From Canna indica (Eukaryota > Streptophyta > Magnoliopsida > Zingiberales > Cannaceae): 64,000 bases of DNA. Below are positions 10,351 through 21,774 of this stretch, piece after piece. The position numbers were made by a program, and so were the translations under genes. Numbering within the stretch: the first letter of the stretch is position 1; the number at the start of each line of letters is the position of its first letter. The stretch is from NCBI GenBank assembly GCA_034359265.1, contig CP136896.1, forward strand, positions 18,817,501 to 18,881,500. Reading direction: 5' to 3'. The notes under the pieces were generated by a model. The model saw only the letters and a program-made list of their open reading frames with translations, made no database searches and was not told where the DNA came from.

Positions 10351-12955
10351 ATGGAAACTCACAATGCTGCGTTGAGCGGCAGCGGTAGTAATTCCACAAA
10401 GTGCCAGGGCCGAGGTCGCGGCCGAGTTCGTGGGAGAGAGCAGTTAGAGGAAAGGGTACAAGATCCCATAGTTGCTCAGTTGCAAACTTAGGGGGCCATG
10501 TTGACAAAGGCGCTCCGTAGGGAGCAAGAATTGAGACAGCAACAACAACAACAGTCGCAGCCAGTACCGGTGGTACCCGTAGTATCGGAGGTGACTGAGC
10601 CAGAAGTGCCGGTGATTAGAGTTCCAGGGGCCCCCACCTATGCAGACTTCATTAAACTAAGGCCGCTGGTGTTCACCGGGAGAGATAGGCAAGTAGAGGT
10701 CTCCGATTTTCTGGGTGACTGCTGCGAGTTGTGTGTGGAGCTTGGGTGCTCATCTGAGGTAGCAGCTCGCATGGTAAGCTTACAGCTCAAGGGACCGGCC
10801 AAGAACTGGCTGCACACTTGGAGGGACCGCAGGGAAGCAGACGCACCACCCCCCTACGTGGGAAGAGTTCACGACGGCCGTAGTGAAGAAGTATTTACCA
10901 CTGAGTGTCCGCGATAAGCGGGCAAAGGAGTTTGAGATGTTGCGTCAGATGGGTGGTATGACCATGTCAGACTGTGAGATAGAGTTCACCTGTCACACCC
11001 CAACTGAGAGTAGTGTGATCGGCCAGGGCCTACATACTATCCTGTAGCCTACTGTCTACACTGACATAAAGAAAACCAGAATGTATCGATAAAGGAAATC
11101 TAAACACAACTTTATTAAAAGTTTTCAAAATCCACAATTTTATATTTTTCAAAGCAAGTAAGAAAACCAACATCCGAATAACTGAACGTCTCAAGTATCA
11201 AGTTTTACAAACTCTTTCCAAATACAACTTGTCAGTGCAGAAAATAAAAAAAACAACTATTAGACACTGGTCTATGACTCATGGACGCCGCTACGAGATA
11301 TGACACCACCTCCCACCCACCAACTACACCATGTCGACATACCAAGCTATTGCTCAGGCTTTGCAAAATAGGAATAAACTATGAGTCCACTTGGGACTCA
11401 GTGAGTGGCTCAAATGAACCTCTACATAAGCCTCAACCATGCATATATCATATAAGACATTAAAGAAGATGTACAAGGAGGTAAGGTTTATTTCTAATGA
11501 GATTACCGACCCCACGGGTCCATTTGTACCAACTGAATATGATAACCTGTCATCTTGGCTTATCAAGCCTTCGGCATCCGGCCCTTAGGCCTACCCATAG
11601 AATAATATCTCGGCTACAACCGTCCCTACCATATTCGGTAGTATCATACTGGCCATCGACCACCTCATCTCAAGATGTAAGCAAATAATACCGGGCCGTC
11701 GACTAGGATGGTCCACTAGTCTTCAGACACCGTTTGGGGTAAGGATAGCTAGTCCCACCCAACTAGGGTCTGGCACCTAGCTGGCCCGCTGGCGCACCTC
11801 TAGACCCAATACTGGTCGAGCTGAGCATTGGTCATTTTCGACCTCCTCGCTCCTCGGCGGACCATCTCAAACACATCACACAATCAGTATCCTAGGGTTT
11901 TCGTATATAAACACTTCGGGCCTTTGCCCGTATTTGGCCTAAGTCTGGCTACCAGGTCAACAATTTATGCCGCCATTTCAATATATGAAGACCTATGAGT
12001 TCTAAGTTTCCAAAAGTATATAAGGAGTCATAGAAGTGTTATCGTCTCCTAACTAAGTTGGTCTCAAGACTCACTTAACTCATACCCGGAACTCGACTAA
12101 ACCTGAACTCGACTTGGGTTCCGACTCAACCCAAAACATGACTCGAGTTAACTTAATTTAAGGTATGATTTCATAAAAGCAAAGTTAATCATCCAAATAG
12201 ATTTCATGAATCATTAGCTGAGTCATACCTTTTCACTCGAGATGATCCTAAGGCTCGACTCGACTGCCCCCGGGTCCGGCACGCTGCACCAAAATAGATT
12301 TTTATATTAGGAAACTCTTCTGGGTCTTACATCACCCGGCTCTCCAAGTACCACCCAACCCTAGTGGCTACTGAGACCGCCAAGGTCAAGAGGTTCGTTG
12401 GGGGGTTGAGACCACAGATCGGTAGGCTTATCCATTACACCGAGGACACCATATTTGCTCGGGTAGTGGAAGAGGCACTCCGAAAGCAAGTACTGGTGTC
12501 GTTCGAGAAATATGACAAACCCCCAAAGAAGAGGTTTCGACCTCTGGGGGCAGGGGGGCAACCATGGCACTCTGAGGGGACTGTTGTAGTGCCATATCAC
12601 CAGCAGGGCCGGGGACACAGCAGTAGCCAGGGCCGTGGAGGCCTAGGGGCAGGGGCAGTGCGACAGGTAGAGTTAGGGGGTGCCACTCAGAAGTCAAAAG
12701 TGTCACAGTGTGGTCGTTGTAACAGAAGGCACTGGATGACTTGCTATGGCCGCACAGATGCATGTTTTTGGTGTGGATAGGTTGGACACTTTAGGAAAGA
12801 TTGTTCGGACCGAGGTGGCCAGAGAACTGAGCAGTCAAAAGGAAAAACGCCGATGTCAGTTAGGTCAGTGGCTCAAAAGGGTTCGATACAGAGCAGAGGG
12901 GCTCAGGCTAGTCACTCTGAGAGACCATTTGCCAGAGTTTACGCTATGAACTGTG
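10351..12955 (+). pseudogene. gag: gag of Gypsy element G, interrupted
   Basis: This is the retrotransposon capsid/nucleocapsid gene. The first ATG that fits is at 10351 (METHNAALSG..). A stop (TAG, 10489-10491) follows a Gly/Arg-rich start. The retrotransposon gag domain then reads TYADFIKLRPLVFTGRDRQ..LQLKGPAKNWLHTW (about 10630-10830). One extra base near 10859 shifts the frame (PPPY instead of PPPTWEEF), and the reading continues in the new frame to ..MSDCEIEFT. There the solo LTR W (10991-12331) is inserted. Gag resumes at 12332 with RLSKYHPTLVATETAKVKRF. The CCHC zinc knuckle (CFWCG*VGHFRKDC, 12763-12804) contains an in-frame TAG at 12778-12780. The gene is non-functional. Confidence 0.88.
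10991..12331 (-). mobile_element. Solo LTR W, inverted, inside gag of G
   Basis: It is flanked by the exact 5-bp duplication TCACC (10986-10990 and 12332-12336). On the minus strand it begins TGTAAGACCCAGAAG and ends GGGGTGTGACA, and is 1,341 bp long. Parts of it (GGGACTAGCTATCC, CCATCCTAGTCGACGG) resemble the LTR of G, so W is a diverged relative of the G family. It contains no internal coding region. Confidence 0.9.
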
Positions 12956-14920
12956 ATGGAGCAGAGGCATCTAAGGCAGTGGTGACAGGTACTATTATAG
13001 TCAGTTCATTCACTGCTTATGTATTGTTTGATCCAGGTGCCACGCACTCATTTGTATTTGCTATGTTTGCTACTTGTGGCACCTTCTTCACTTGATGTGT
13101 CGTATGTTGTGTCAACGCCTATGGGCGATGCAATAATAGCTGGAACAATCTTCTAAGACTGCGAGGTGCTCATATGTGGTCATGCATTGAGGGCAGACTT
13201 GACACTCTTGCCAATGCTTGAACTAGATGTTATACTCGGCATGGATTGGTTGGCGGATCACTTCGCTTCAGTGGATTGCAGGGCTAAGACCGTTACTTTT
13301 TGTAAGCTTGAATTGCCGCAATTCACCTTCCAAGGAGATGGACGGGGTGAGCCTATAGGAGTCATTTCAGCCCTGAAGGCTCGTAAGTTACTTATGGGTA
13401 GCTGTCAATCTTTCTTGGCCTTCGTATCAGTGGCCGAGGAGGATAGAGACATGGTGGGGAACGTCGAAGGAACACCAGTGGTTTGTGAGTTCCCTAACAT
13501 CTTTCCCGAAGAGTTACCCGGCCTGTCGCCAAGAAGGAAAATAGAATTTTGCATTGATTTGCAGCCCGAGGTAAAGCCGATCTCCATTCCACCCTATAGG
13601 ATGGCACCGGCCGAACTTAGGGAGTTAAAATCGCAGTTGCAGGAATTGTTGGACTTGGGTTTTATCCGCCCGAGTGTATCACCATGGGGTGCTCTAGTGC
13701 TCTTCATGAAAAAGAAGAATGAGTCCATGCGCATGTGCATCGACTATAGGTAGCTTAACAAGGTGACAATCAAGAATCAATGACTTGTTCGACCAACTGC
13801 AGGGGGCACAATGGTTTTCAAAGATTGGTTTGAGGTTCGGATACCATCAGTTGAGAATCTAGAACTACGTCGTGCCTAAGATTGTCTTCAGGACTCGCTA
13901 TGGCCACTTTGAATTCCTAGTAATGTCCTTTGGTCTGACCAATGCGCCTGCGGCTTTTATTGATCTAATGAATCGGGTGTTCAAGGAGTACCTGGATGGC
14001 TTTATGATCGTCTTTATTGATGACACCCTAGTATACTCCAAGAGTAGGGAGGAGCACTTCAAACATTTGAGGATGGTCCTGGAAACCCTTAGGGAGCACT
14101 GGTTGTTTGCCAAATTCTCCAAGTGTGAATTCTGGTTGGAGAGTGTAGGGTTCTTGGGCCATGTAGTGTCCTGGGAGAGAACTAGAGGCGGCCGACCAGT
14201 GTGACTGAGATCCGCAATTTCCTTGGGTTGGCCGGGTATTACAGAAAATTTGTAGAAAATTTCTCTAGGATTGTAGCTCCTTTGACTCGGTTGACTCAGA
14301 AGAAGGTTAAATTTGTGTGGGACGACAAGTGTGAGGAGAGCTTTCAAAAGCTCAAAGAATACTTGACGTAAGCACTAGTGTTGGTTGTACCTTTAGGCTC
14401 GGGAGGATTCATGGTCTACTATGATGCCTCTCGGGTTGGCTTGGGTTGTGTTCTGATGCAGTTTGGCAGAGTAATAGCCTATGCGTCCCGCCAATTAAAG
14501 GTTCATGAGAAGAACTACCCGTCGCATGGCCTAGAACTGGCAACAGTGGTTTTTTCACGAAAGCTCTGGCGCCACTACCTGTATGGGGAGGCCTGTGAGA
14601 TTTATACTGATCACAAGAGCCTCCAATACTTGCTTACCCAAAAGGAGCTAAACTTAAGGTGGAGATGGTGGCTGGAGCACCTAAAGGACTATGACTGCAC
14701 CATTTTGTACCATCATCAAAAGGCCAATGTAGTGGCGGATGCACTAAGCAGGAAGTCCATCGGTAGCTTAGCCCACCTGGCGGTCAGGAGGAGACTGTTG
14801 GCCCGAGAATTAGCGCTGTGCCTGGATGGGGGAGTAGTCCTGTCCATGTCAAATTCTAGTACAGTAGTGGCACATCTGCGGGTACAGTCCACCCTGGTGG
14901 ATATGTTGCGTACCGCATAG
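12956..14920 (+). pseudogene. pol: Protease, reverse transcriptase and RNase H of element G
   Basis: These are the replication enzymes of the Gypsy element. The aspartic protease active site reads YVLFDPGATHSF (near 13018); a D-P-G-A variant of the D-S/T-G motif occurs in other plant Gypsy elements. Reverse transcriptase follows: ..YRMAPAELRELKSQLQELLDLGFIRPS..(13600), a stop where RQLNK is expected (13751-13753), and a small frame-shifting deletion near 13780 that removes the YPLPRI-type segment. The rest includes [15 protein letters not shown] and the catalytic box [11 protein letters not shown] (near 14010). RNase H (14378-14770) shows [41 protein letters not shown] and ADALSRK. A TAG at 14918-14920 ends the frame. 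Several lesions make it non-functional. Confidence 0.9.
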
Positions 14921-16353
14921 GAGGAGGACATATTTTGTTCCCTGATAAAGGATCTAGTTCGGAGAGGTGACGCAGATGACGACTTTAGGGTCGACTCAAA
15001 GGGTGTCTTGAGGTTCAGGGATCAGATCGTGGTGCCTGATATGGCAGAGGTGCGCAGGCAGGTTTTAGAAATGGGCCATCGTTCCACTTATACAATGCAT
15101 CCGGGGGCCACTAAAATGTATAAAGACTTGAGGCAACACTATAGGTGGAAGGGCATTAAAAGAGAGGTAGCTGAGTTTGTGTCCAAGTGCTTGGTCTGCC
15201 AGCAAGTGAAGGCCGAACACTTGAATCCTACAGGGCAGCTTCAGAACCTCGAAGTGCATAAATGGAAGTGGGAAAAGATCATCATGGATCTAGTGATTGG
15301 ACTACCAAAGTCTAGGGGAGGCCATGATTCTATTTGGGTCATCGTTGATCGGTTGACCAAGACCGCCCACTATATTTCGGTCCATACGACATTTTTAGCT
15401 GAGCAGTATGCTAGGCTATTTTTGGACCGGATTGTGGCATACCATGGTACACCAGTCATGAACATATCAGATCGGGATGCCCAATTCACGGCTCGGTTTT
15501 GGCAGTCCTTCCACGAAGTCTTAGGCACTCAGGTGCGGTTTAGTACCGCCTTCCATCCGCAGACAGATGGACAGTCAGAAAGGACAATTCAGACCCTAGA
15601 AGACATGCTTAGGGCGTGTGTTTTAGACCTGGTTGGCAGTTGGGAGAAACACCTACCGCTGATTGAGTTCGCCTACAACAATAGCTATCAGAGTAGCATT
15701 GGTATGGTCCATGTGAAGCCCTGTATAGGCGGAGATGCAAATCGCCAGTGGGCTGGTTTGAGACAGGAGAATCCCTCATGGTGGGTCTTGACTTCGTGGA
15801 GGAGGCGGTTGAAAAGGTGTAACTTATAAAGGAAAGGTTGGTAGCAGCCCAGAGCCGCTAGAAAATGTATGCGGATAAAAAGGCCAGAGAGGTAGAGTTC
15901 GCCGAGGGCGACAGGGTATTTCTTAAGGTATCCCCCATGAAAGAGGTGGTACAATTTGGAAAGAGGAGAAAGTTGAGCCCTAGGTTCATCGGGCCTTTCC
16001 CCATTCTCAAGAGGAGAGGCGCTGTGGCTTATGAGTTGGCCCTACCCCCTAGCATGGACAGAGTTTACCTAGTCTTCCTTGTGTCGATGCTCAAGAGATA
16101 TATCCGAGATGAGTCCCACATGATCGAGCCGACCGCGGTCTCATATGAGGAGAGGCCTGTAGAGGTGCTTGAGCGACAAATCAAGAAGCTGAGGTCCAAG
16201 GAAATTCCGTTGATAAAGGTCAGATGGGAGCACCACACCGGGCAGGAGGCTAGTTGGAAAGTGGAGCAGGACATGAGGGAGCGCTACCCCTCTTTGTTTG
16301 AGGATATGGTGCGTCCCTATGCTCTACTAAATCCGAGGACGAATTTTCCTTAA
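14921..16353 (+). pseudogene. Integrase and chromodomain of element G
   Basis: The integrase inserts element cDNA into the host chromosome. The N-terminal HHCC finger is visible (HRSTYTMHPGATK..CLVCQQVK, about 15075-15210). The catalytic core has D in IIMDLVIGLP, D in NISDRDAQFT and E in DGQSERTIQTLED (about 15285-15605). A frameshift lies after SSIGM (near 15705; the YEALYRRRC segment is in another frame), followed by stops near 15827 and 15860. The C-terminal part (15865-16353) has the GPF module LSPRFIGPFPILKRRG and then a chromodomain (VEVLERQIKKLRSKEIPLIK..VRWEHH..EASWKVEQDM). Chromodomains of this class can steer integration toward heterochromatin. The frame ends at TAA (16351-16353), just before the polypurine tract. 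Confidence 0.9.
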
Positions 16354-16362
16354 GGGGGGTAG
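16351..16362 (+). promoter_or_regulatory. Polypurine tract of element G
   Basis: TAAGGGGGGTAG lies immediately upstream of the 3' LTR start (TGTAATACCC at 16365). This is the position and composition expected for the plus-strand primer. Confidence 0.75.
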
Positions 16363-17509
16363 GTTGTAATACCCGAGATTTCCTAATATAAAATTTTATT
16401 TGGTGAAGTGCATTGGATCGAAGACTAGCTGGGCTGAGTTGCAAAATTGACATGAATAGAAGGTATAATTCAATTTGTGTGACTCGTGAATTATGCTTTT
16501 ATGATTTATGTGTTAGATTGATTCAAGTCGGTTTGAAAATGGGTTCGTGGGTCGAGTCGGGGCTCAATTCATTCTCTGGTCGAGTTGAGTGAGGGAACTT
16601 AAGTCTCGAGGGCATTTTTGTCCAAAAAAAGAAGATTGAAACCCCCTCGCCCCAACCGCAATACGGCTCAAGAAGGTGAGTCACACGCAGCCCGAGGTTA
16701 TGGGAGAGAGGAGGATATCCGAGTGGTGGCGCAAGAAGTTGGTGTCGTTGCCGGAGATCGGAGTCGTCGTTGCTTAGATCGTCTTCCTCATTGATCAAGG
16801 TGAGTGGTCGAACCTAGACTTGTAGGGTAGGCGTATGGCCGACCCCATGAATTGGAGTTTTGTCAATTTCTCGTGTCGAATCTCGCTGTCTCTTCAAGTT
16901 TTTCCGAGATCTAGATTCCCTTGCGAATATGGTGTCGAGTGATGAAGGTTTTCATGAGGTTTTCTCGATTTTAGGGGTCGGCCGCATGTGGGAAAAAAGG
17001 GAAAGGTCATGCCAAAATTTTCCCCAATTTTTGCGAGTAGTTTAAACCCCTTGGATCGAGTCCCTTCCGTGATTCAGGATTCAGGTTTACTAAGATGTGG
17101 TCGAAAATCCTCTTCCCCATCTCCAAAGGGCTCGGCCGAGCATTACTACCCTTATTGTAATATCCTAGATATTTAATTTTATTCTTTCCTCCTATGTTTG
17201 TGTTTGCCAGCCTACCAGACTAGTTCGAGGTCGAGCTGAGTCGACTCATGGTCCTATGTGAGCTTGCGAGCTCGGGTAAATAGGATATGAAATTTATAAA
17301 TTTAGGCTTGAGTAGTTAAAATTATTTAATTTGATGTTGTGTGTGCCTAATTGTTAATTATGTTTATGTGGGTGTGCTTATTTAATTGCTTATGAGATTA
17401 GAATAAATTTAATTAAGTTAATTTAAGTTAGTGGGTTCGGGTTCGGGTTCGGCTTAAGGTGGATCCGGGTTGGATAAAGGGTTTAGAGGGGTGAGGGTTG
17501 AGGAGGGAG

Positions 17510-17517
17510 TATAAAAA
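17510..17517 (+). promoter_or_regulatory. Putative TATA box of family Y LTR
   Basis: TATAAAAA sits in a G/C-rich context before the pyrimidine-rich leader. The inverted copies have the equivalent TTTATAATCC near 1533 and 6854. It is a candidate core promoter by position only. Confidence 0.45.
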
Positions 17518-18983
17518 TCCCTCCCCTTGGCTTGTGGTTCCTATTTTGGAGCCACCCAAAGCTTTGAGAAAGGGAGCCAGCCGCATGCCAAGCCAGCTGC
17601 CGGCCCCCTCTCTTTCCCCTTGGAGCCGCCGTCACCCAGAGCCGAGCCACCGGCAGCTAAGCCTTCCCCTTCTCCTCTTCTTCCTCTCTTCCCTGTGGAA
17701 TCGAGCCGAGGGAGCCGCCGTCCAGTGCCGAGCCTCCCTCTCTTGCCCTCTCCGTTCCCTTTGAAGCCGGCGACTTGGGAGGAGCCGTCTCTTGCTTCTT
17801 TCTTCCTTGGGGTTGAGCCGTCGAACTTCGGAGCCGAAATAGGAGGCCGTCGATTGGATTCTCTTCTCCAATTATGTTTCCAATTAGGTGAGTGTTTTAC
17901 CCTCTCTCTTCGTGTTTTTATTCGAATTCTTGAAGTCGTTCTTGGCGGCTTGGTGTTTATGTTTCATTCTTGAATTGTTCTATGAGTTATTGTCATGTTT
18001 TCTTAGAGTTTGTCCTTGAGGAGACCCTAATCTCTCCCATATGGGGCTCGGTAGCCCTAGGATGAACCTAGGGGTGCTCGGCCAAGGGGGAAACCAGGGT
18101 CGCCCTCAAGGTGTTCGATGAAAAGCCCGAATGAGCCTTCTTGTTTTCTTGACATGAAAATCTTGATCTTTTCACCAAATTTGAGTTCTTGATATGTGGA
18201 TTGCATGCTTATGATTAAATCTATGATTTTGGATAGAAATTATGATTAGGATCAAGATCTTGTAATTTATGCCATGGGGATTCTTGAGAAGGGGGATTTT
18301 TAATCTTGATATTGTTTCTTGATTAAAGCAAGATAGATTCTTTTTAATCTTGATTAAAAAGCATGAATTTTGTGAAATAAATCTTGAGATTAGTATTCTG
18401 TCCTAATGATAATTTAGGAGTTAATTTCTGATAATTTTCGGATTTAATTTCATAGTATGATGAAAATTGTATATTGCTGGAATTGTATGCTGAGATGATG
18501 AATCTGTGCTGATTTTGGATTATTTGCTGTGGTGTGTGTATTTCTGTGAATATAGTCATGTAACCTATCATTTCGACCAGAAAATATAGTTTGGAAACAT
18601 AGGATACACTTTGGAGACTAGATTCGGATTACAAACATCAGTTCTGGTCAGAATAATAAGCTAAAATAAAACCCTAATCTTGGTGATCTAAATTTTTTTT
18701 GCATAATTAAAATTGGGTGAAGGATGAGTATAATCTGTTATGAACCAACTTATAAAGTATGCATGAAATAAAATCACACGGAGTTATGACATTATGGGTC
18801 TAGGAGTTGGGGTCGGGTTTGGAGTGTTGAGACACGTTCCAATAAGATCATCCCTAAGACACCATAGGAGAGTCATGACTTAGGTCGTGGTGCGCCATAT
18901 TCTTGTGAATGGCGGAGAGGCTCGTAAAGGAGCTGGATTGCGGGCTAAGCCCGGGAGGTTGGATGGCTAATTCCCAACCTACA

Positions 18984-19306
18984 GAACAAGTTCGGAGGGC
19001 CTTTTCCGATTGTTCTGGTTTGGCCTCGTGGGATAAGTTCGGAGGGCCTACACGATTATCGCTGAGGTGGTTTGTTAAGGAATAAGTTTGGAGGGCCTAC
19101 CCTAATATTCATGGGATATCTTAGAGGAGTAAGTTCGGAGGGCCTACCCGATTACTCCTATGATATCTTAAAGGGGCAAGTTCAGATGGGAGAGTCCCGA
19201 TTGTCCTTACGCGTCTCATCGAGCAAGTTCGGAGGGCCTTTCCCGATTGCTCTCGAGTTAATTAATACTAGGATAAGTTCGGAGGGCCTTCCCGATTATC
19301 CTAGTA
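18984..19306 (+). repeat. Tandem hairpin-like units in Y3 (7 units)
   Basis: Seven units share the core AAGTTCGGAGGGCCTACCCGATT and have arms that pair within the unit but differ between units: GAACAA/TTGTTC, GGAGTAA/TTACTCC, GAGCAA/TTGCTC and TAGGATAA/TTATCCTA. The units at about 19032, 19076 and 19163 are imperfect. Confidence 0.85.
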
Positions 19307-21774
19307 TGTGTTGTTGCCTTAGGGCATGATAGGCTTAGGCTTGTTGATCTTCACCATATGAGTGTTGCCTGCCTTCGGGTAGGTAGTGGCCAGATGGCCT
19401 GATAGCTAGTCACACTTTCGTGACCTTATTCATGTAGAGTTGGATGTTATGCTATTGTTTATCCCTGTGCTATTTTTATTGTGGGGGTCAGTAGAACCGC
19501 TCACTAAGTCTTTCAACTCACCCGTTGTCGTTGTTTTATTTTGCAGAGCCTGACCGATGAGGTGCGCTGGAGTACTTAGAGCAGCTGGAGGGTAGAGGAG
19601 CAACATGATCTCATAACAGTCCTAGTTACGGGTCGTAGTCGAGTATTTTGGTAGTAGTCATGCACTTTTATTAGTTTGATTTGGAGTTGTAGCCCTGAGA
19701 GCATTTATGTCATTTATTTCAGACTTTATTGTATCTGGACTTTTGAATTGTTGAACTTAATATGTTATTTCCGCACTTTTCATTTCATTTGAGCTACTTG
19801 AAATAAACTCTGTTTTGGTTCATTTTTCATTGAAATAAAACTTATTATTTCTTTTTCGCCATATTTATTTATTGAGTTGGCATGTGCATGGTTTAGGCTG
19901 CGGGGTATAGGCACGTATACTCTGGCCAATCACGTGACCCTGAGTTGTGGCGTGACACTTATTTAGGGTTCGGCCGAGTGTGAAGGAGGGGAAAAACTCG
20001 ATCAAATAAAGGATTATTTTTTTAGGACTATGTTTGTCTATTTAAATTTGTAGTTTAAATAATTGATGAGTGAATTGATGTTAGTAGTGGTTAATTTTAA
20101 TTTTTTAGAAGAGCATCTTCTCGAATTCACACATATGGTTAGAATTTAGTATTGGCATATAATTTTGAGAAATTTCCTTCATCAATTTACTAATGCTAGT
20201 AGTGAATTTTTACCATGTTAGTTCAATTATTATCTTGCTGAAATTTATTGATTAAATGCATAATTAAATTTCTTTATTGTTCCAAACATGTGGTTATTCA
20301 TGGTAGTAAGTGTAGAACAATTTCCTTATAATTTAGATGCTGTGGTATAACTATATTTGAACATTTCTATGCTTATGACGTGTGATTTACACTTAAGGAA
20401 CATGGCAAATGACACTAGATGATTATAAGGAAAACATAGGGTGTTAATTGTCGGAAAAATCTGGACATAGACAAGCTGGGTTTCACACCTAGAAATAAAT
20501 CAGCGGGCACTAATGTGCGGATGTGAGAGCTTGGAAAGGGGGCACCAGATGTGGGTGAATGCCCGGGATTAAATAAGGAAACTTTAGAACACTCTGCTTG
20601 TGTATTGTGATTGAGATGGTCGGGCTGAGAAGCATTGATGACAGGAACGGATAATGTTCGACTCAGTGGGTGATTAGGGTCTTGACATTGCACTAGTGTG
20701 AACACCAAGTTTTAGACCCGAGTGGCAGAGGGTCTTGAGATTCCATCAGTGGGCCATGCTGACGGTAGTCCTGAGTTGGGTGGGACTAGCTATCCCTAAA
20801 CCTGTGTATACCTGAGAGTAGACGACCATCCTAGTCGACGGGCCCGATGATGATTGTTTGATATTACTTGCATGGTTGTATGGGCCTGTGTGGCCGAGTG
20901 CAGTATTGTACGTGGAGGCCGGGCAGGGCCGGACCATTTATTCAAGTAAGGCCTTAGTGGCCGAGTGACACTAGCTTTGTAAGAGCCGAAATGGCCATAT
21001 TACTTACTCACATAAATTGGTCAATTGACCGGTTACCATGTTATGACTAGTATAGATTCCTTAAATATAAGTCTTATTGTTATACATGTTATCATACCCA
21101 GGATTTAATTAGAGGTTCGAAAGAACCATTCACTGAGTTCCTCGTGAACTCACGGTTTTTTTTTTTTTTGCAGAGCCCGACCAATGAGGTACAGCCTGGT
21201 GGCATGGTGGAGCTGGAGGGCAGGTGATGATACGAATCTCGTAGCAGGCGGCCATGTAGTCATAGTCTTGTGGCTAGAGTTGTTAGACATGCACTGAACA
21301 ATTGTTTACTTTTGAAAACATATTCTGTTTTAAACTTTGGGATGTTCTTTTGAAAGTTTGGGTTGATTTCTTGAAACTAAAACTGTTTAAAATTTGTTTA
21401 AAAACTATTTTGACGTTTAATAAAGATTGGCGTCTTGTTTCTTTTATTCATGTTTTCCTTGGTGTTGGTGTATACTTGGTATTATGGTTTAGTGCATGTG
21501 CTAGGTTTCGGGGTACGACACATACCCTAGCGGGTCATGCAATCCTAAGTTGGGGCGTGACATGTTGGGACATTAAAATTTTAAAAATAAACTGAACCTT
21601 TAGCATTTATTTAATTAGTGGTTTGGTTACTTTTAGGATTTTGATGTTTTCCTTTAAGTTTTAAATATTATAAAATATTTGGGTCCATTACTTGTTTATG
21701 CATAGTTGTTTTGGGGTTTGGCTTTAGGATATGTGGCGTACCCTGGCCGGTCATATCGGATTTGGGGTGTCACA

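Larger units (their letters stand above)
17156..19957 (+). mobile_element. Family Y solo LTR (Y3), inside 3' LTR of G
   Basis: The 2,802-bp element begins TGTAATATCCTAG and ends GGCGTGACA, and is flanked by the exact duplication CTTAT (17151-17155 and 19958-19962). The empty site is visible in the 5' LTR of the same Gypsy element near 9081 (CCCTTATTTAGGG), which proves the boundaries. There is no internal coding sequence. Parts include a GC-rich leader at 17560-17880 (the frames there are low complexity), the hairpin array at 18984-19306, and a block reading CTCACTAAGTC..TTGCAGAGCCTGACC near 19500-19555. Confidence 0.94.
8326..21562 (+). mobile_element. Full-length Ty3/Gypsy chromovirus G (Tekay/Del-like), degenerate
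   Basis: This is a complete but dead LTR retrotransposon inserted in X1. It is flanked by the 5-bp duplication TGTTG at 8321-8325 and 21563-21567. The order is 5' LTR, tRNA-Met primer site, gag with a CCHC knuckle, protease, reverse transcriptase, RNase H, integrase, chromodomain, polypurine tract and 3' LTR. Integrase after RNase H places it in Gypsy, and the C-terminal chromodomain places it in chromoviruses. The frames carry several stops, frameshifts and small deletions. Two solo LTRs (10991-12331 in gag; 17156-19957 in the 3' LTR) have inserted later. It could only move in trans, if at all. Confidence 0.93.
16365..21562 (+). repeat. 3' LTR of element G, split by solo LTR Y3
   Basis: It begins TGTAATACCCGAG and ends TTGGGGCGTGACA. 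Without Y3 and one target copy it is about 2,391 bp. It keeps the segment at 20980-21546 that the 5' LTR has lost, so it is the better reference for the family. Its first part matches the 5' LTR closely, with scattered substitutions. Confidence 0.88.
2651..21774 (+). mobile_element. Family X solo LTR (X1), split by two nested insertions
   Basis: It starts TGTAGTAGACAAAAATC and ends TTGGGGTGTCACA, and is flanked by the 5-bp duplication AGCTG at 2646-2650 and 21775-21779. Removing the nested elements (4336-7184 and 8326-21562, with their target duplications) leaves about 3,028 bp, close to the 3,120 bp of the uninterrupted inverted copy at 41380-44499. No gag or pol lies between two LTR copies, so it is a solo LTR, the usual product of recombination between the two LTRs of one element. 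The outer parts are LTR sequence at 2651-4335, 7185-8325 and 21563-21774. Its termini resemble those of the Gypsy element it contains, so it is probably a Gypsy LTR. Confidence 0.9.

Noticed and set aside
17498..17973. Pro/Ser-rich frames (for example MACGSYFGATQSFEKG) as genes
   Set aside because: The stretch is the family Y LTR leader, which lies just after the TATA box, and it is not kept in frame in the other copies.
16365..21562. Two adjacent elements instead of one split 3' LTR
   Set aside because: Sequence on both sides of Y3 joins exactly at CTTAT and continues collinear with the 5' LTR.
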